Shown here one piece after another: positions 36,996 through 46,162 of a stretch of DNA of 64,000 nt. Location: NCBI GenBank assembly GCA_031119475.1, contig JAVHXV010000007.1, positions 124,001 through 188,000 on the forward strand, in the 5' to 3' direction. Below the pieces are notes generated by a model that saw nothing but the letters and a program-made list of their open reading frames with translations, had not been told where the DNA came from and did no database searches. Position numbers and translations under genes: made by a program. Source of the stretch: Pedobacter sp. (GTDB taxonomy: Bacteria; Bacteroidota; Bacteroidia; Sphingobacteriales; Sphingobacteriaceae). Each line of letters opens with the position of its first letter. The first letter of the stretch is position 1.

Positions 36996-39428
36996 CTATT
37001 TTTTTGAAATTTTATAACGCGCAATAATTTTTTGGGTTTCATCAAGGGGCGATTGCATGAAATACAGGTCGTTCAATTGGCCTTTGGCCCAGGTATCGAT
37101 CATGTTGTCATAAAAGGGACTGCCGGGATTGCCCGATTGTCCACCAGGATAAACGCCATGTCCTTTGGGCATTTTTCCCAATTCGATTACCATTCGCCAT
37201 GAAGGGCCATTGCTTTCGCTCAGTGCATTAACTGTACTTTTGGCACCACCTATCATTAAGATTTTTGAGCCCATTCCAGGAATTTTGGCGAGATGGGGAA
37301 TGTTGGTGTTCTTCACTTTTGCCCAATTCCAGTTTTTTATGCCTATGGTGCCGAACTTCCTTTCGAGGCTATCGCAGGTAAACTTAAAGGATTCATTGAC
37401 CAGGTCGGCCAAGGTCTCTTTATTTGGAGTTTTCACATTATCGAACCATTTGGAGTTTGGCTCCTTTTGGATCAGCTGAATGGTACGGTCGCGGTTTGGA
37501 TGACGCATAGTGTTATCTTCAATGTTAAACTCATCATCCCAGATGTCATTTTCCAGACGTTTGCTCCAGAGGTCGAATATGCTTGCACCAACTTCCTTGG
37601 CCTCAAAAAACCTGTTCCATTTTGAGATGATGTTGAAAGCTTCTTTCTGCGTAGCATTTAATCGGCTTAGGTCAACTAATGATAAAATGTGCGGCAATAG
37701 ATTTTCCGCAACAATACTATAGGAGTCGCTTTGTAATCGGCGCATGCTGTCCAAGTTGATCTTGTCCATCGCTGTCAATCTATCGTTGATGCGCTGTCCG
37801 CGTTCATAGGGCGAAAACTCCCAGTTGATGTAGTAAGGATAGGTCTGATCTGTAGAGGATTGATTGGCCGAGCTTACAAAGTTCCTCGGCGGATTTTTTA
37901 CCGTTGGGTTTTGTGCCGCAGGAATCCATCCATGCCAATCATTGCCAGGATCTGAACCATCTAAAATAAACTTGCCCTGATCTTTCCATTTCAGAGGAAA
38001 CTTGCCATTGGGCGTAATGGCGATATCATTATCCGCACTTGCGAAAACAAAATTCTGTGCTGGTGCGGTATAAAAAGTCAATGCTTTGCGGTAATCTGCA
38101 TAATTTTTGCCCCTATTCAGATAATAAAAGGTCATGAGCTCATTGGAACGGTCGTGTGCAATCCACCTTAAGGCATTTCCTAAGGGTACATTGTTGGCAT
38201 TGCTGTATTTAGGCCGCTGAAAATAGACTACTGGTCCATGATGGGTATAAAAAACAGTATCGGTTTCATCTTTAGCACCACGGATCTTGATTTTTTCGTA
38301 GCGTTTGGTCGTATTTTTCCAAGCGTTATTGTACCAATATTGCTGATGGGACTGGTCCTTGAACTTGATCTGGTAAAAGTCGAGCACATCGGCCGCCACA
38401 TTGGTTACGCCCCAGGCAATGTGGTTATTAAATCCGATCACAATTCCAGGTGCGCCCGGAAGCGAAACCCCATAACTATTTAGTCCAGGTGCATGCAGTT
38501 GGATCTGATACCAAATAGACGGTAGGGTAAGGTTCAGGTGAGGGTCATTGGCCAAGATTGGATAGCCAGAAGCAGTTTTGGCTCCAGACACCGCCCAATT
38601 GTTGCTGCCAATGCCTTCTTCTTTCTGTTCCGTGCGCACGCTTCCAGTCATCATTTCGGTATATCCTTTTGGTGTTGGAGGGATGGGCAGTGGTGTGAAA
38701 TCCCATTTCGTACCCACAGGAATGATCGGGCTTTCCTTGAATGGATAATCAGGAAACAAGTCTTTTGTTACTTCAGGACCAAATTTTTTAAGGATATTCG
38801 TCATGTAGAATTCATCTGAGCCCATGGCCAATACCGCCGACATCTGTTTGAGCAACAGGGCACATTTTACCGGGGTCCAATCCTCAGGTTTAAAATCCAA
38901 TAGTTTGTATTCCATGGGCAGTTGCGCAGGCGACAAGGAATGGATATAATCGTTGATGCCCTGTGTATAGGCCAAAATCATTGCTTTTGATTTGGGGTCT
39001 TCCATCATGCCCTGCAAGGAATTCTCGGCGCCATACAGCATGCCCATCCTCCTCTGGTAGCGATCTACCTCGATTGCTTTTGGGCCAACTACCTCACAAA
39101 GCCTTCCCGCGGCGAACCGTGTCTGGAAATCCATTTGCCACAGGCGATGCATGGCCGTTACATAGCCCTGTGCATAATATACATCGTGGTCATTTTGTGC
39201 AAATACATGTGGGATCATCCGCTCATCGAACAGGATGTTGATTTCTGCTTCAGCATTTTTGAACACCATTTTTTTATCGGATACGAGCGAGTTTTCCGCA
39301 TTCTGCCAAAATCCGGTAAATGGATTGAGGAACTTTAACAGGGGTGGAGTGTCTCCAAATTTCGTATTTAGGACATAAGCCAAGGCTATGGGTACCAAAA
39401 TACAGAGGAGGGCTTTAACTCTTTTCAT
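36996..39428 (-). CDS. Penicillin-acylase family Ntn-hydrolase
   Basis: 810 aa exported hydrolase: N-terminal hydrophobic segment (ALLCILVPIALAYVL), alpha chain, then autoprocessing before Ser275 in GIGSNNWAVSG, which becomes the N-terminal nucleophile of the beta chain. Further family motifs: ILANDPHLNLTLPSIWYQ, PGIVIGFNNHIAWGVTN and NFVSSANQSS. Relatives cleave beta-lactam side chains, acyl-homoserine lactones or other amides; the natural substrate is not evident. Not a penicillin-binding protein. Transcribed leftward with the small membrane protein. Confidence 0.92.
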   Translation of the reverse strand: MKRVKALLCILVPIALAYVLNTKFGDTPPLLKFLNPFTGFWQNAENSLVSDKKMVFKNAEAEINILFDERMIPHVFAQNDHDVYYAQGYVTAMHRLWQMDFQTRFAAGRLCEVVGPKAIEVDRYQRRMGMLYGAENSLQGMMEDPKSKAMILAYTQGINDYIHSLSPAQLPMEYKLLDFKPEDWTPVKCALLLKQMSAVLAMGSDEFYMTNILKKFGPEVTKDLFPDYPFKESPIIPVGTKWDFTPLPIPPTPKGYTEMMTGSVRTEQKEEGIGSNNWAVSGAKTASGYPILANDPHLNLTLPSIWYQIQLHAPGLNSYGVSLPGAPGIVIGFNNHIAWGVTNVAADVLDFYQIKFKDQSHQQYWYNNAWKNTTKRYEKIKIRGAKDETDTVFYTHHGPVVYFQRPKYSNANNVPLGNALRWIAHDRSNELMTFYYLNRGKNYADYRKALTFYTAPAQNFVFASADNDIAITPNGKFPLKWKDQGKFILDGSDPGNDWHGWIPAAQNPTVKNPPRNFVSSANQSSTDQTYPYYINWEFSPYERGQRINDRLTAMDKINLDSMRRLQSDSYSIVAENLLPHILSLVDLSRLNATQKEAFNIISKWNRFFEAKEVGASIFDLWSKRLENDIWDDEFNIEDNTMRHPNRDRTIQLIQKEPNSKWFDNVKTPNKETLADLVNESFKFTCDSLERKFGTIGIKNWNWAKVKNTNIPHLAKIPGMGSKILMIGGAKSTVNALSESNGPSWRMVIELGKMPKGHGVYPGGQSGNPGSPFYDNMIDTWAKGQLNDLYFMQSPLDETQKIIARYKISKK

Positions 39429-39560
39429 ACTTGAAAATAAGATTTATCTGGTCGTTTATGTGTTTCAAAATCAGAAACATATTGCTGCAAATTACTATAA
39501 AAATGAATGTAATTACAATCAAAATCGATTTTGAAGAGTAAAAAATTTAAATAGATAGAA

Positions 39561-39591
39561 TTTGTAAGTATCAAAATTAGTGGTAAGTTTA
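39561..39591 (+). promoter_or_regulatory. Promoter of the TonB-dependent receptor
   Basis: TTTG (39561-39564), 19-nt spacer, TAAGTTTA (39584-39591; last base differs from TAnnTTTG), 30 nt before the ATG. Confidence 0.55.
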
Positions 39592-39621
39592 TGTTAAATA
39601 AACAATATAAACTACTTAAGT

Positions 39622-42519
39622 ATGAACAAAATCTTTACTAAAGTCATGATTATGTTTTGTATGTTGATGGTAACTGCGGTTGCTGTTCACGCACAAAATA
39701 TTATTGTTAGCGGTAGGGTCACCGACAAGCTGACGAAAGAGCCGATCCCGGGCGTAAACGTGTCCATAAAGGGAAAAACGATAGGCTCTTCTACTGATGC
39801 CAATGGACAGTTTTCTTTCAGCACTTCAGAACGTCCTCCTTTCACATTGGTCATTTCCTACATCGGCTTTACTTCGATCGAAAGAGAAATCTCCACAGGT
39901 ACGACCGGACTTTCTTTTGAACTCGAGAGCGGTGCTATTTTAGGACAGGAAGTTGTAGTTTCTGCTTCAAGAACACCTGAGCGGATCTTGGAATCGCCAG
40001 TTTCTGTAGAACGGATCAGTTCATCAGCCATTAAAGAGCTTCCTGCCGCGTCATTTTACGATGCCATCAACAACCTCAAAGGTGTAGAAATGAGCACGCA
40101 GAGTATGACCTTTAAATCAATCAATACCAGGGGTTTCAATGCCAATGGAAACGTCCGTTTCAATCAATATATTGATGGAATGGACAACCAGGCACCAGGT
40201 CTGAATTTTGCTGTTGGAAATATCGTAGGCCTTTCTGAACTGGATGTCGATAACGTAGAGTTATTGCCAGGTGCTGCGTCTGCCCTGTATGGTGCAGGTG
40301 GTATCAATGGTACCCTGTTGATGACGTCTAAAAATCCTTATCAATATCAAGGTGCAAGCTTCCAATATAAAACAGGCATCAACCACGTAAATGATGATGC
40401 TAGCGGACAAGGCCTTCAGGAATTTAAGCAATTGGATGTACGTTTGGCCAAGGCATGGGATAGATTCGGATTTAAGACTTCCTTCTCTTTCCTACAGGCC
40501 AAAGACTGGACGGCCACCGACAACCGTAACTTTGACCGCACCGCACGTCAATTGAAAGATGGCGACAGGAGCAGTGATCCTAATTATGATGGGATCAATA
40601 TTTATGGCGATGAGATCAATGCCAACTTGCGTACAACCGCCCAATCATTTGAACAGGGCGTTCGTGCCGCATTGTTAGCTGGTTCTGGAGGCGCTTTTGA
40701 TGCCAGGGCGGTATTGGGCTTGGTGCCTGCCGGATCAAGTTATCCGACTTATGTAGCCTTTATCAATGCCAATGTTCCGGCTCCACTGCGTGCAGCTACG
40801 ATCAGCCAATATCTGCCATTCTATTTCGGCCTAAATTCTCCTGGTGTGCTGCCAAATCAATTTGTGTCGAGGACCGGTTATGCAGAAACTGACCTGGTTG
40901 ATTATGATACCAAATCTTTAAAGACATCAACTGCCCTGCACTACAAATTTACCAATACCATCCAGGCCATTGCACAGGCAAACTGGGGTACAGGTACTTC
41001 GGTTTATACAGGGACCGACCGTTATTCTCTGAGGAATTTCAAGATCGGACAATATAAACTGGAACTGAAAGGGGAAGACTTCTTTTTAAGGGGATATACC
41101 ACCCAAGAGCGTTCAGGTGAAGCCTACAATGCCACCATTTTAGGAACGTTCATCAATGAGGCCTGGAAGCCTTCTGCAGGCCAGACCGGATGGTTTGCCC
41201 AGTACCTTAATACGTATTTGGGATCGAGGATTGCCGGACAAAGCGATGCGATTGCACATTCATCGGCAAGGGCAACTGCCGATCAGGGCCGTTTGCTTCC
41301 GGGTACGCCTGGCTTTGAAACTGCCAAGAACACCATCGCATCAAAAACCATTGGCCCGGCTAATGGCGCTAAATTCAATGACAAAACCAATATGTACCAC
41401 TATGAGGGTATGTACAATTTCTCGAACGCCTTGAATAATGTGGTAGACCTTCAGGTAGGAGCTTCTTATCGTGATTATTTCTTGCACTCAGATGGAACCA
41501 TCTTTGACGATGCCACCCGTGATATCGTGATCAATGAATACGGCGCATTTGTACAATTGGGTAAGAAATTCGGCGAAAAGTTCAAGATGACCGTAGCTGG
41601 ACGTTATGACAAGAGCGAAAATTTCGAAGGAAGGATTACCCCTCGTATCACTGGTGTATGGACAGTGGCCAAAAACAATAACATCAGGGCTTCTTTCCAG
41701 ACCGGTTACCGTAACCCGACTACGCAAGACCAATATATTGACCTGGCTGTAGGTGGAGGTTCAACCCGTTTGATCGGTGGTTTGCCAGAGTTTATCAATA
41801 AATATCAACTGAATACCAATAAAGGAGTTACAGCCGCCAGTTATAGGGCTTACCTCGCATCAGGAGCTGCAACAGGAACTTCTAATCCAGCTTTGCTTCA
41901 GGCCTATACCTTTGATGCCGAAGGCCTTCGTCCTGAAAGCGTGAAATCTTTTGAGTTGGGCTATAAAGGATTGGCTACAACTAGCTTGTTGATCGATGCC
42001 TATGCTTATTATAACATCTACAAAGATTTTATTGGTGGAATTGATCTATTCCAAAATCCAACCACTACCGCAGTGAAATTTAGTGTTCCCGTTAATCTAG
42101 ACGGAGAGGTTAAATCTTATGGTGGTGCAATAGGATTAGATTACCAAGTTGGTAAATTTAACTTGAATGGTAATACTTCATACAATAAGTTAAGCGATAC
42201 CCCAGCTGGTTTCGATAATAACTTTAATACCCCTGAATGGAGATTTAACGCAGGTATCGGAAGTAGGGAGATCGTGAAAAACTTTGGATTTAACGTACAG
42301 TACCGTTGGCAGGATTCGTTCTACTGGAGCTCAACATTTGCAACAGGAACTGTTCCGGCCTACTCAACTGTAGATGCCCAGGTTAACCTTAAAGTGCCTT
42401 CAGTTAAATCTGTGATCAAATTAGGTGGTGCAAATATCTTTAATAAATATTATACCACTTCGTTTGGTAACCCAGAAGTTGGAGCACTCTACTATCTGTC
42501 ATTCACATTTAACCCTTAA
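39622..42519 (+). CDS. TonB-dependent receptor with carboxypeptidase-like N-domain
   Basis: 965 aa outer-membrane transporter. Signal peptide ending VHAQ, a carboxypeptidase-regulatory-like domain (IIVSGRVTDKLTKEPIPGVNVSIKG, residues ~28-105), a plug (VVVSASRTPERILESPVSVERIS; LPGAASALYGAGGINGTL) and a 22-strand barrel ending YYLSFTFNP with terminal aromatic residues. No susD-like gene follows, so it is not a SusC/SusD pair. The substrate is unknown; the GH31 gene downstream has its own unit after a strong terminator. Confidence 0.93.
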   Translation: MNKIFTKVMIMFCMLMVTAVAVHAQNIIVSGRVTDKLTKEPIPGVNVSIKGKTIGSSTDANGQFSFSTSERPPFTLVISYIGFTSIEREISTGTTGLSFELESGAILGQEVVVSASRTPERILESPVSVERISSSAIKELPAASFYDAINNLKGVEMSTQSMTFKSINTRGFNANGNVRFNQYIDGMDNQAPGLNFAVGNIVGLSELDVDNVELLPGAASALYGAGGINGTLLMTSKNPYQYQGASFQYKTGINHVNDDASGQGLQEFKQLDVRLAKAWDRFGFKTSFSFLQAKDWTATDNRNFDRTARQLKDGDRSSDPNYDGINIYGDEINANLRTTAQSFEQGVRAALLAGSGGAFDARAVLGLVPAGSSYPTYVAFINANVPAPLRAATISQYLPFYFGLNSPGVLPNQFVSRTGYAETDLVDYDTKSLKTSTALHYKFTNTIQAIAQANWGTGTSVYTGTDRYSLRNFKIGQYKLELKGEDFFLRGYTTQERSGEAYNATILGTFINEAWKPSAGQTGWFAQYLNTYLGSRIAGQSDAIAHSSARATADQGRLLPGTPGFETAKNTIASKTIGPANGAKFNDKTNMYHYEGMYNFSNALNNVVDLQVGASYRDYFLHSDGTIFDDATRDIVINEYGAFVQLGKKFGEKFKMTVAGRYDKSENFEGRITPRITGVWTVAKNNNIRASFQTGYRNPTTQDQYIDLAVGGGSTRLIGGLPEFINKYQLNTNKGVTAASYRAYLASGAATGTSNPALLQAYTFDAEGLRPESVKSFELGYKGLATTSLLIDAYAYYNIYKDFIGGIDLFQNPTTTAVKFSVPVNLDGEVKSYGGAIGLDYQVGKFNLNGNTSYNKLSDTPAGFDNNFNTPEWRFNAGIGSREIVKNFGFNVQYRWQDSFYWSSTFATGTVPAYSTVDAQVNLKVPSVKSVIKLGGANIFNKYYTTSFGNPEVGALYYLSFTFNP

Positions 42520-42540
42520 CGGAAAACGACAAGTTAAAAC

Positions 42541-42578
42541 GCCCTGTAGCAAGAAGATATTGCTACAGGGCTTTTTTT
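42541..42578 (+). terminator. Terminator after the TonB-dependent receptor gene
   Basis: GCCCTGTAGCAA / TTGCTACAGGGC, a perfect 12-bp stem with a 7-nt loop and seven T residues. Confidence 0.93.
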
Positions 42579-42699
42579 ATGGACAGGTTTCAGGAAAAAA
42601 GACCAGAAAAAAATGGAGATTTCTGGGATTTTTAATAAGTTTATCCCTACTCCAATAGACAATTAAAGATGCAGGGAGTAACGAAGAAAGCAGTTTAAT

Positions 42700-45165
42700 A
42701 TGGAAGACGAAAATAACAAAGCCCCTGAAGAAAAAATTATAGCCGATACCAATGCAGAAGAACTTATTCAGCACCTGAATAATCCTGTAACTGCTTTAAA
42801 ACCAATTGTTAAAGAATACCTCAGTTCTGTAGCTGGCGTAAAGAAGGAAGGTAACAAGTTCTACTTTTCTGATGGGAATGCCAAAGTAGAGGTCAGGGTA
42901 GTGAGCGATGAAATCATTAGGGTAAGATTAGCGCCACAAGGTGTTTTTTTAGCAGATTTCTCTTATGCCGTACCTGTGGTAGACCAAAAAGTGACAACTT
43001 TTAATCTGGAAGAGCACGACGATTTTTATGCCATTTCGACCAATACCATTACTTGTAGGGTAAGCAAGGCCGACTTTTTGATTTCATTTGTCGACAATTT
43101 CTCTGGCAAAGTCATGAGCAGTGACAGCACGCCCATGCATTGGGAAGAAAATGTGGAGTTTGGTGGCTATTACGTTTACGCAACCAAAAAAAATAATGCC
43201 GAAGAAAATTTCTTTGGACTGGGCGATAAATCAGGCAACATGAATTTGCGCGGCAGGAAATTCCAGAACTGGAACACTGATGCCTACTCTTTCGGTTGGG
43301 AACAGGATCCGCTCTATCGCACCATTCCGTTTTATGTTGGGATCCATAATAATGACGGCTATGGCATATTCTTCGACAATACTTTCCGCTCATATTTTGA
43401 TTTCGGGCGTGAAGACGACCAGAAGACAAGTTTTTGGGCCGATGGTGGAGAAATGCAATACTATTATATCCACGGACCGCACATGATGGATGTGGTGAAG
43501 CGTTATCAAACATTGACTGGTACCCATCAGCTGCCTCCAAAATGGGCAATCGGTTATCATCAATGCCGTTGGAGCTATTATCCTGAACAGAAAGTACGTG
43601 AAATTGCGGAGGGATTTAGGTCCAGGAATATTCCCTGCGATGCCATCTATCTGGATATCGACTACATGGACGGCTACCGTTGCTTTACCTGGAACAAAAA
43701 GTATTTTCCAGATCCTAAGAAAATGATCAAGGACCTGTCGAACATCGGGATGAAAACTGTAGTGATGATCGATCCTGGAATCAAGGTAGATGATAATTAC
43801 TGGGTATTCAAAGAAGGAAAGGAAAACAATTTTTTCTGCCGAAGAAGCGATGACTACTTTATGGAAGGCCATGTATGGCCCGGCAGGTGTCAATTCCCTG
43901 ATTTTACCAATCCAAAAGTACGCGAATGGTGGGGAGGACTTTATAAAGAATTGGTAGACCTTGGCGTAGCCGGATTTTGGAACGACATGAATGAACCGGC
44001 TGTTTTTGGCTCCGGAACTTTCCCGAATGATGTAAGGCACCACTTCGATGGGCATCGAGGCTCACACCGTAAGGCACACAACATCTACGGTATGCAGATG
44101 GTGCGTTCAACTTACGACGGACTAAAAAAATTACAGCGAAATAAAAGACCATTCACCATTACCAGGGCTGGCTATTCGGGAATGCAGCGCTATGCCTGTG
44201 TATGGACAGGGGACAATGTGGCCACTTGGGAGCACTTGAAACTGGGCAATATTCAATGCCAAAGAATGTCTGTATCTGGTGTGCCATTCGTAGGAACAGA
44301 TATTGGTGGCTTTAGTGGAGAGCCCGATGGCGAACTTTTTACGCGATGGATCCAGCTCGGTACATTTTCACCTTTCATGCGCGCCCACTCAGCCGGAGAT
44401 ACGGCAGAACGTGAGCCTTGGAGCTTTGGCGAGCCTTTTACAAGCATCAACCGGAAATTTATTGAACTGCGGTATCGGCTGATGCCCTATATCTATTCAG
44501 TTTTTTGGGAACATCACCGTTACGGTTTCCCTATCCTAAGACCATTGGTCATGCTGGAACAGGAAAAAGTAAGCAATCATTACCGACAGGATGAATTTGC
44601 TTTTGGCGATAAGCTCCTGGTCTGCCCGGTATTGGAAAAAGGTGCAACTTCCAGGATCGTGTATCTGCCCAAAGGACAATGGTATAACTTCTGGACCAAT
44701 GAAGTGCTGATTGGGGAGAATGAATATGGAATCGATGCACCACTCGAAAGTATGCCCTTGTTTGTGAGGGCAGGCGCAGTGATCCCAGAATATCCGGTGA
44801 TGCAATATGTTGGCGAGAAACCCATTGATGAAGTACTGCTCAATATCTATTATGCAGATCATGAGGTAAATTCCTTTTTGTTTGAGGACCACGGGGATAC
44901 CTTTGCCTATGAGCAGGACATTTACCTGGAAAAGAAATTCAGCGTGAAAGGGGATGGCAAAAGTTTGCTGATCGAACAGAGCGTGGAAGGTTTATACACG
45001 CCCAACTATGAATATTACGATTATCAGGTGATCGGCTTACCTTTCAGCATCGGCAAAATTTTCGTTGATGATCTGGAAATCACTGATTTCAGTTTCGATG
45101 CGCATCAATCTTTGAAATTTAGATCAAATAAAAATTTTATGCACATTAAAATAATTGGTAGCTAG
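42700..45165 (+). CDS. Glycoside hydrolase family 31 alpha-glucosidase
   Basis: 821 aa with no signal peptide, so probably cytoplasmic. N-terminal beta domain, then the (beta/alpha)8 barrel with the nucleophile Asp429 in GFWNDMNEPAVF, the WTGDN substrate-site motif, GTDIGGFSGEPDGELFTRW and C-terminal beta domains (RAGAVIPEYPVMQ). Members cleave terminal alpha-glucosidic bonds. Its neighbour glgB makes alpha-1,6 branches, so a role in alpha-glucan turnover fits. First gene of a unit running into the membrane/ABC pair 4 nt later. Confidence 0.93.
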   Translation: MEDENNKAPEEKIIADTNAEELIQHLNNPVTALKPIVKEYLSSVAGVKKEGNKFYFSDGNAKVEVRVVSDEIIRVRLAPQGVFLADFSYAVPVVDQKVTTFNLEEHDDFYAISTNTITCRVSKADFLISFVDNFSGKVMSSDSTPMHWEENVEFGGYYVYATKKNNAEENFFGLGDKSGNMNLRGRKFQNWNTDAYSFGWEQDPLYRTIPFYVGIHNNDGYGIFFDNTFRSYFDFGREDDQKTSFWADGGEMQYYYIHGPHMMDVVKRYQTLTGTHQLPPKWAIGYHQCRWSYYPEQKVREIAEGFRSRNIPCDAIYLDIDYMDGYRCFTWNKKYFPDPKKMIKDLSNIGMKTVVMIDPGIKVDDNYWVFKEGKENNFFCRRSDDYFMEGHVWPGRCQFPDFTNPKVREWWGGLYKELVDLGVAGFWNDMNEPAVFGSGTFPNDVRHHFDGHRGSHRKAHNIYGMQMVRSTYDGLKKLQRNKRPFTITRAGYSGMQRYACVWTGDNVATWEHLKLGNIQCQRMSVSGVPFVGTDIGGFSGEPDGELFTRWIQLGTFSPFMRAHSAGDTAEREPWSFGEPFTSINRKFIELRYRLMPYIYSVFWEHHRYGFPILRPLVMLEQEKVSNHYRQDEFAFGDKLLVCPVLEKGATSRIVYLPKGQWYNFWTNEVLIGENEYGIDAPLESMPLFVRAGAVIPEYPVMQYVGEKPIDEVLLNIYYADHEVNSFLFEDHGDTFAYEQDIYLEKKFSVKGDGKSLLIEQSVEGLYTPNYEYYDYQVIGLPFSIGKIFVDDLEITDFSFDAHQSLKFRSNKNFMHIKIIGS

Positions 45166-45169
45166 GTCC

Positions 45170-45493
45170 ATGATCAAGAAACTAAGGTTCATTTATATCC
45201 ATCATTTCAAGTTGATGGCCTGCTTGAACCTTAGTCTCAGTATTTACCTCACGTATCTATTTACGTTTAAAGGATTCAATCACATTGATCTTTACGAAAT
45301 CGTGATTGCTTTTAAACTCATCGGACATGGCCTTACCTTATTGATCGAGAAACTGTTTTTCTCTGGAAGATCCTTTTATTATCGGAACCTAGGCTTAAGC
45401 TACACAAGGATTTTTACGGTCTTCTATGGGCTGGACGGGATTGTTTTCTGTCTGCTTTTCTATCTGAATTACCTATGCAGGAGCTTTATATAG
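45170..45493 (+). CDS. Small membrane protein paired with ABC ATPase
   Basis: 107 aa from the ATG at 45170 (the track adds five residues). Three likely membrane helices: LMACLNLSLSIYLTYLF, IDLYEIVIAFKLIGHGLTLLI and TRIFTVFYGLDGIVFCLLFYL. No family recognised. It starts 4 nt after the GH31 stop and overlaps the ABC ATPase gene by 19 nt, so it is probably that ATPase's partner, although far smaller than a normal ABC permease. Confidence 0.72.
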   Translation: MIKKLRFIYIHHFKLMACLNLSLSIYLTYLFTFKGFNHIDLYEIVIAFKLIGHGLTLLIEKLFFSGRSFYYRNLGLSYTRIFTVFYGLDGIVFCLLFYLNYLCRSFI

Positions 45494-46125
45494 ATAGTGT
45501 CCATCACCGATTTGGAGATCGGGAAGTGCTGAGCAGTGTATTCCTCAACTGCAAGGTTGGCGAAATTGTGGGCGTACTGGGAAGGAATGGCTCAGGAAAA
45601 TCGACCTTGCTTAAAATTATCTTTGGAGAATTACGGCCTAGGTTTATGCATTTAAAAGTTGATGGGACAGTTGTTAACAAAGGTTATCTCACCCGTGAGG
45701 TTGCCTATCTGCCCCAGGCCTATTTCATCCCCTATTACCTAAAGATTGATCAGCTGATTGCCCTATTTTCAAATCGATATCGAGAACAATTGTTGGAGAT
45801 AAATGTTGTAAGGTCTAACTTAACAGAAAAATTAGGGAATTTGTCTGGTGGAAGCAGAAGATTCGTGGAAGCCTTGCTGATAATCTATAGCGATGCAAAA
45901 TATGTACTGTTGGATGAGCCTTTTTCGCAAATGGCACCCATGATGGTCGATGATCTGAAAGCCCATATCCGCAAGTTTAGCGTTGAAAAGGGATTTGTCA
46001 TCACAGATCATTATTATCGGGAAATATTGGACATATCATCGCGCATAGTGCTCATCCATAATGGATGTAACTATGCCATCAACCACAATGATGACCTGAT
46101 CGTACATGGATATTTGCCCGACTAG
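45475..46125 (+). CDS. ABC transporter ATP-binding protein
   Basis: 216 aa. Walker A GRNGSGKST near residues 36-44, Q-loop LPQAYFIPYY, signature LSGGSRR, Walker B YVLLDEPF and the switch His in FVITDHYY. It is shorter than most transport ATPases and the helical region is compact. No normal-size permease is nearby; only the overlapping 107-aa membrane protein. The substrate cannot be told. Confidence 0.87.
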   Translation: MQELYIDSVHHRFGDREVLSSVFLNCKVGEIVGVLGRNGSGKSTLLKIIFGELRPRFMHLKVDGTVVNKGYLTREVAYLPQAYFIPYYLKIDQLIALFSNRYREQLLEINVVRSNLTEKLGNLSGGSRRFVEALLIIYSDAKYVLLDEPFSQMAPMMVDDLKAHIRKFSVEKGFVITDHYYREILDISSRIVLIHNGCNYAINHNDDLIVHGYLPD

Positions 46126-46162
46126 ATTAATAAAACAATCAAATAACTATCTTTAAAAGCAA

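Noticed and set aside
36996-39428. Classification as a penicillin-binding protein or beta-lactamase
   Set aside because: The motifs are those of Ntn-hydrolase acylases (processed Ser), not SxxK/KTG enzymes.
43390-44055. 221-aa antisense ORF in the GH31 gene
   Set aside because: Shadow frame opposite conserved catalytic segments; no independent evidence.
39622-45165. A SusC/SusD polysaccharide-utilisation locus
   Set aside because: No SusD-like lipoprotein and a strong terminator separates receptor and glucosidase.
45475-46125. ABC-type defence or toxin-antitoxin ATPase
   Set aside because: No nuclease, toxin or other effector domain nearby; the overlapping partner is a plain membrane protein, so a transport-type role is the cautious reading.
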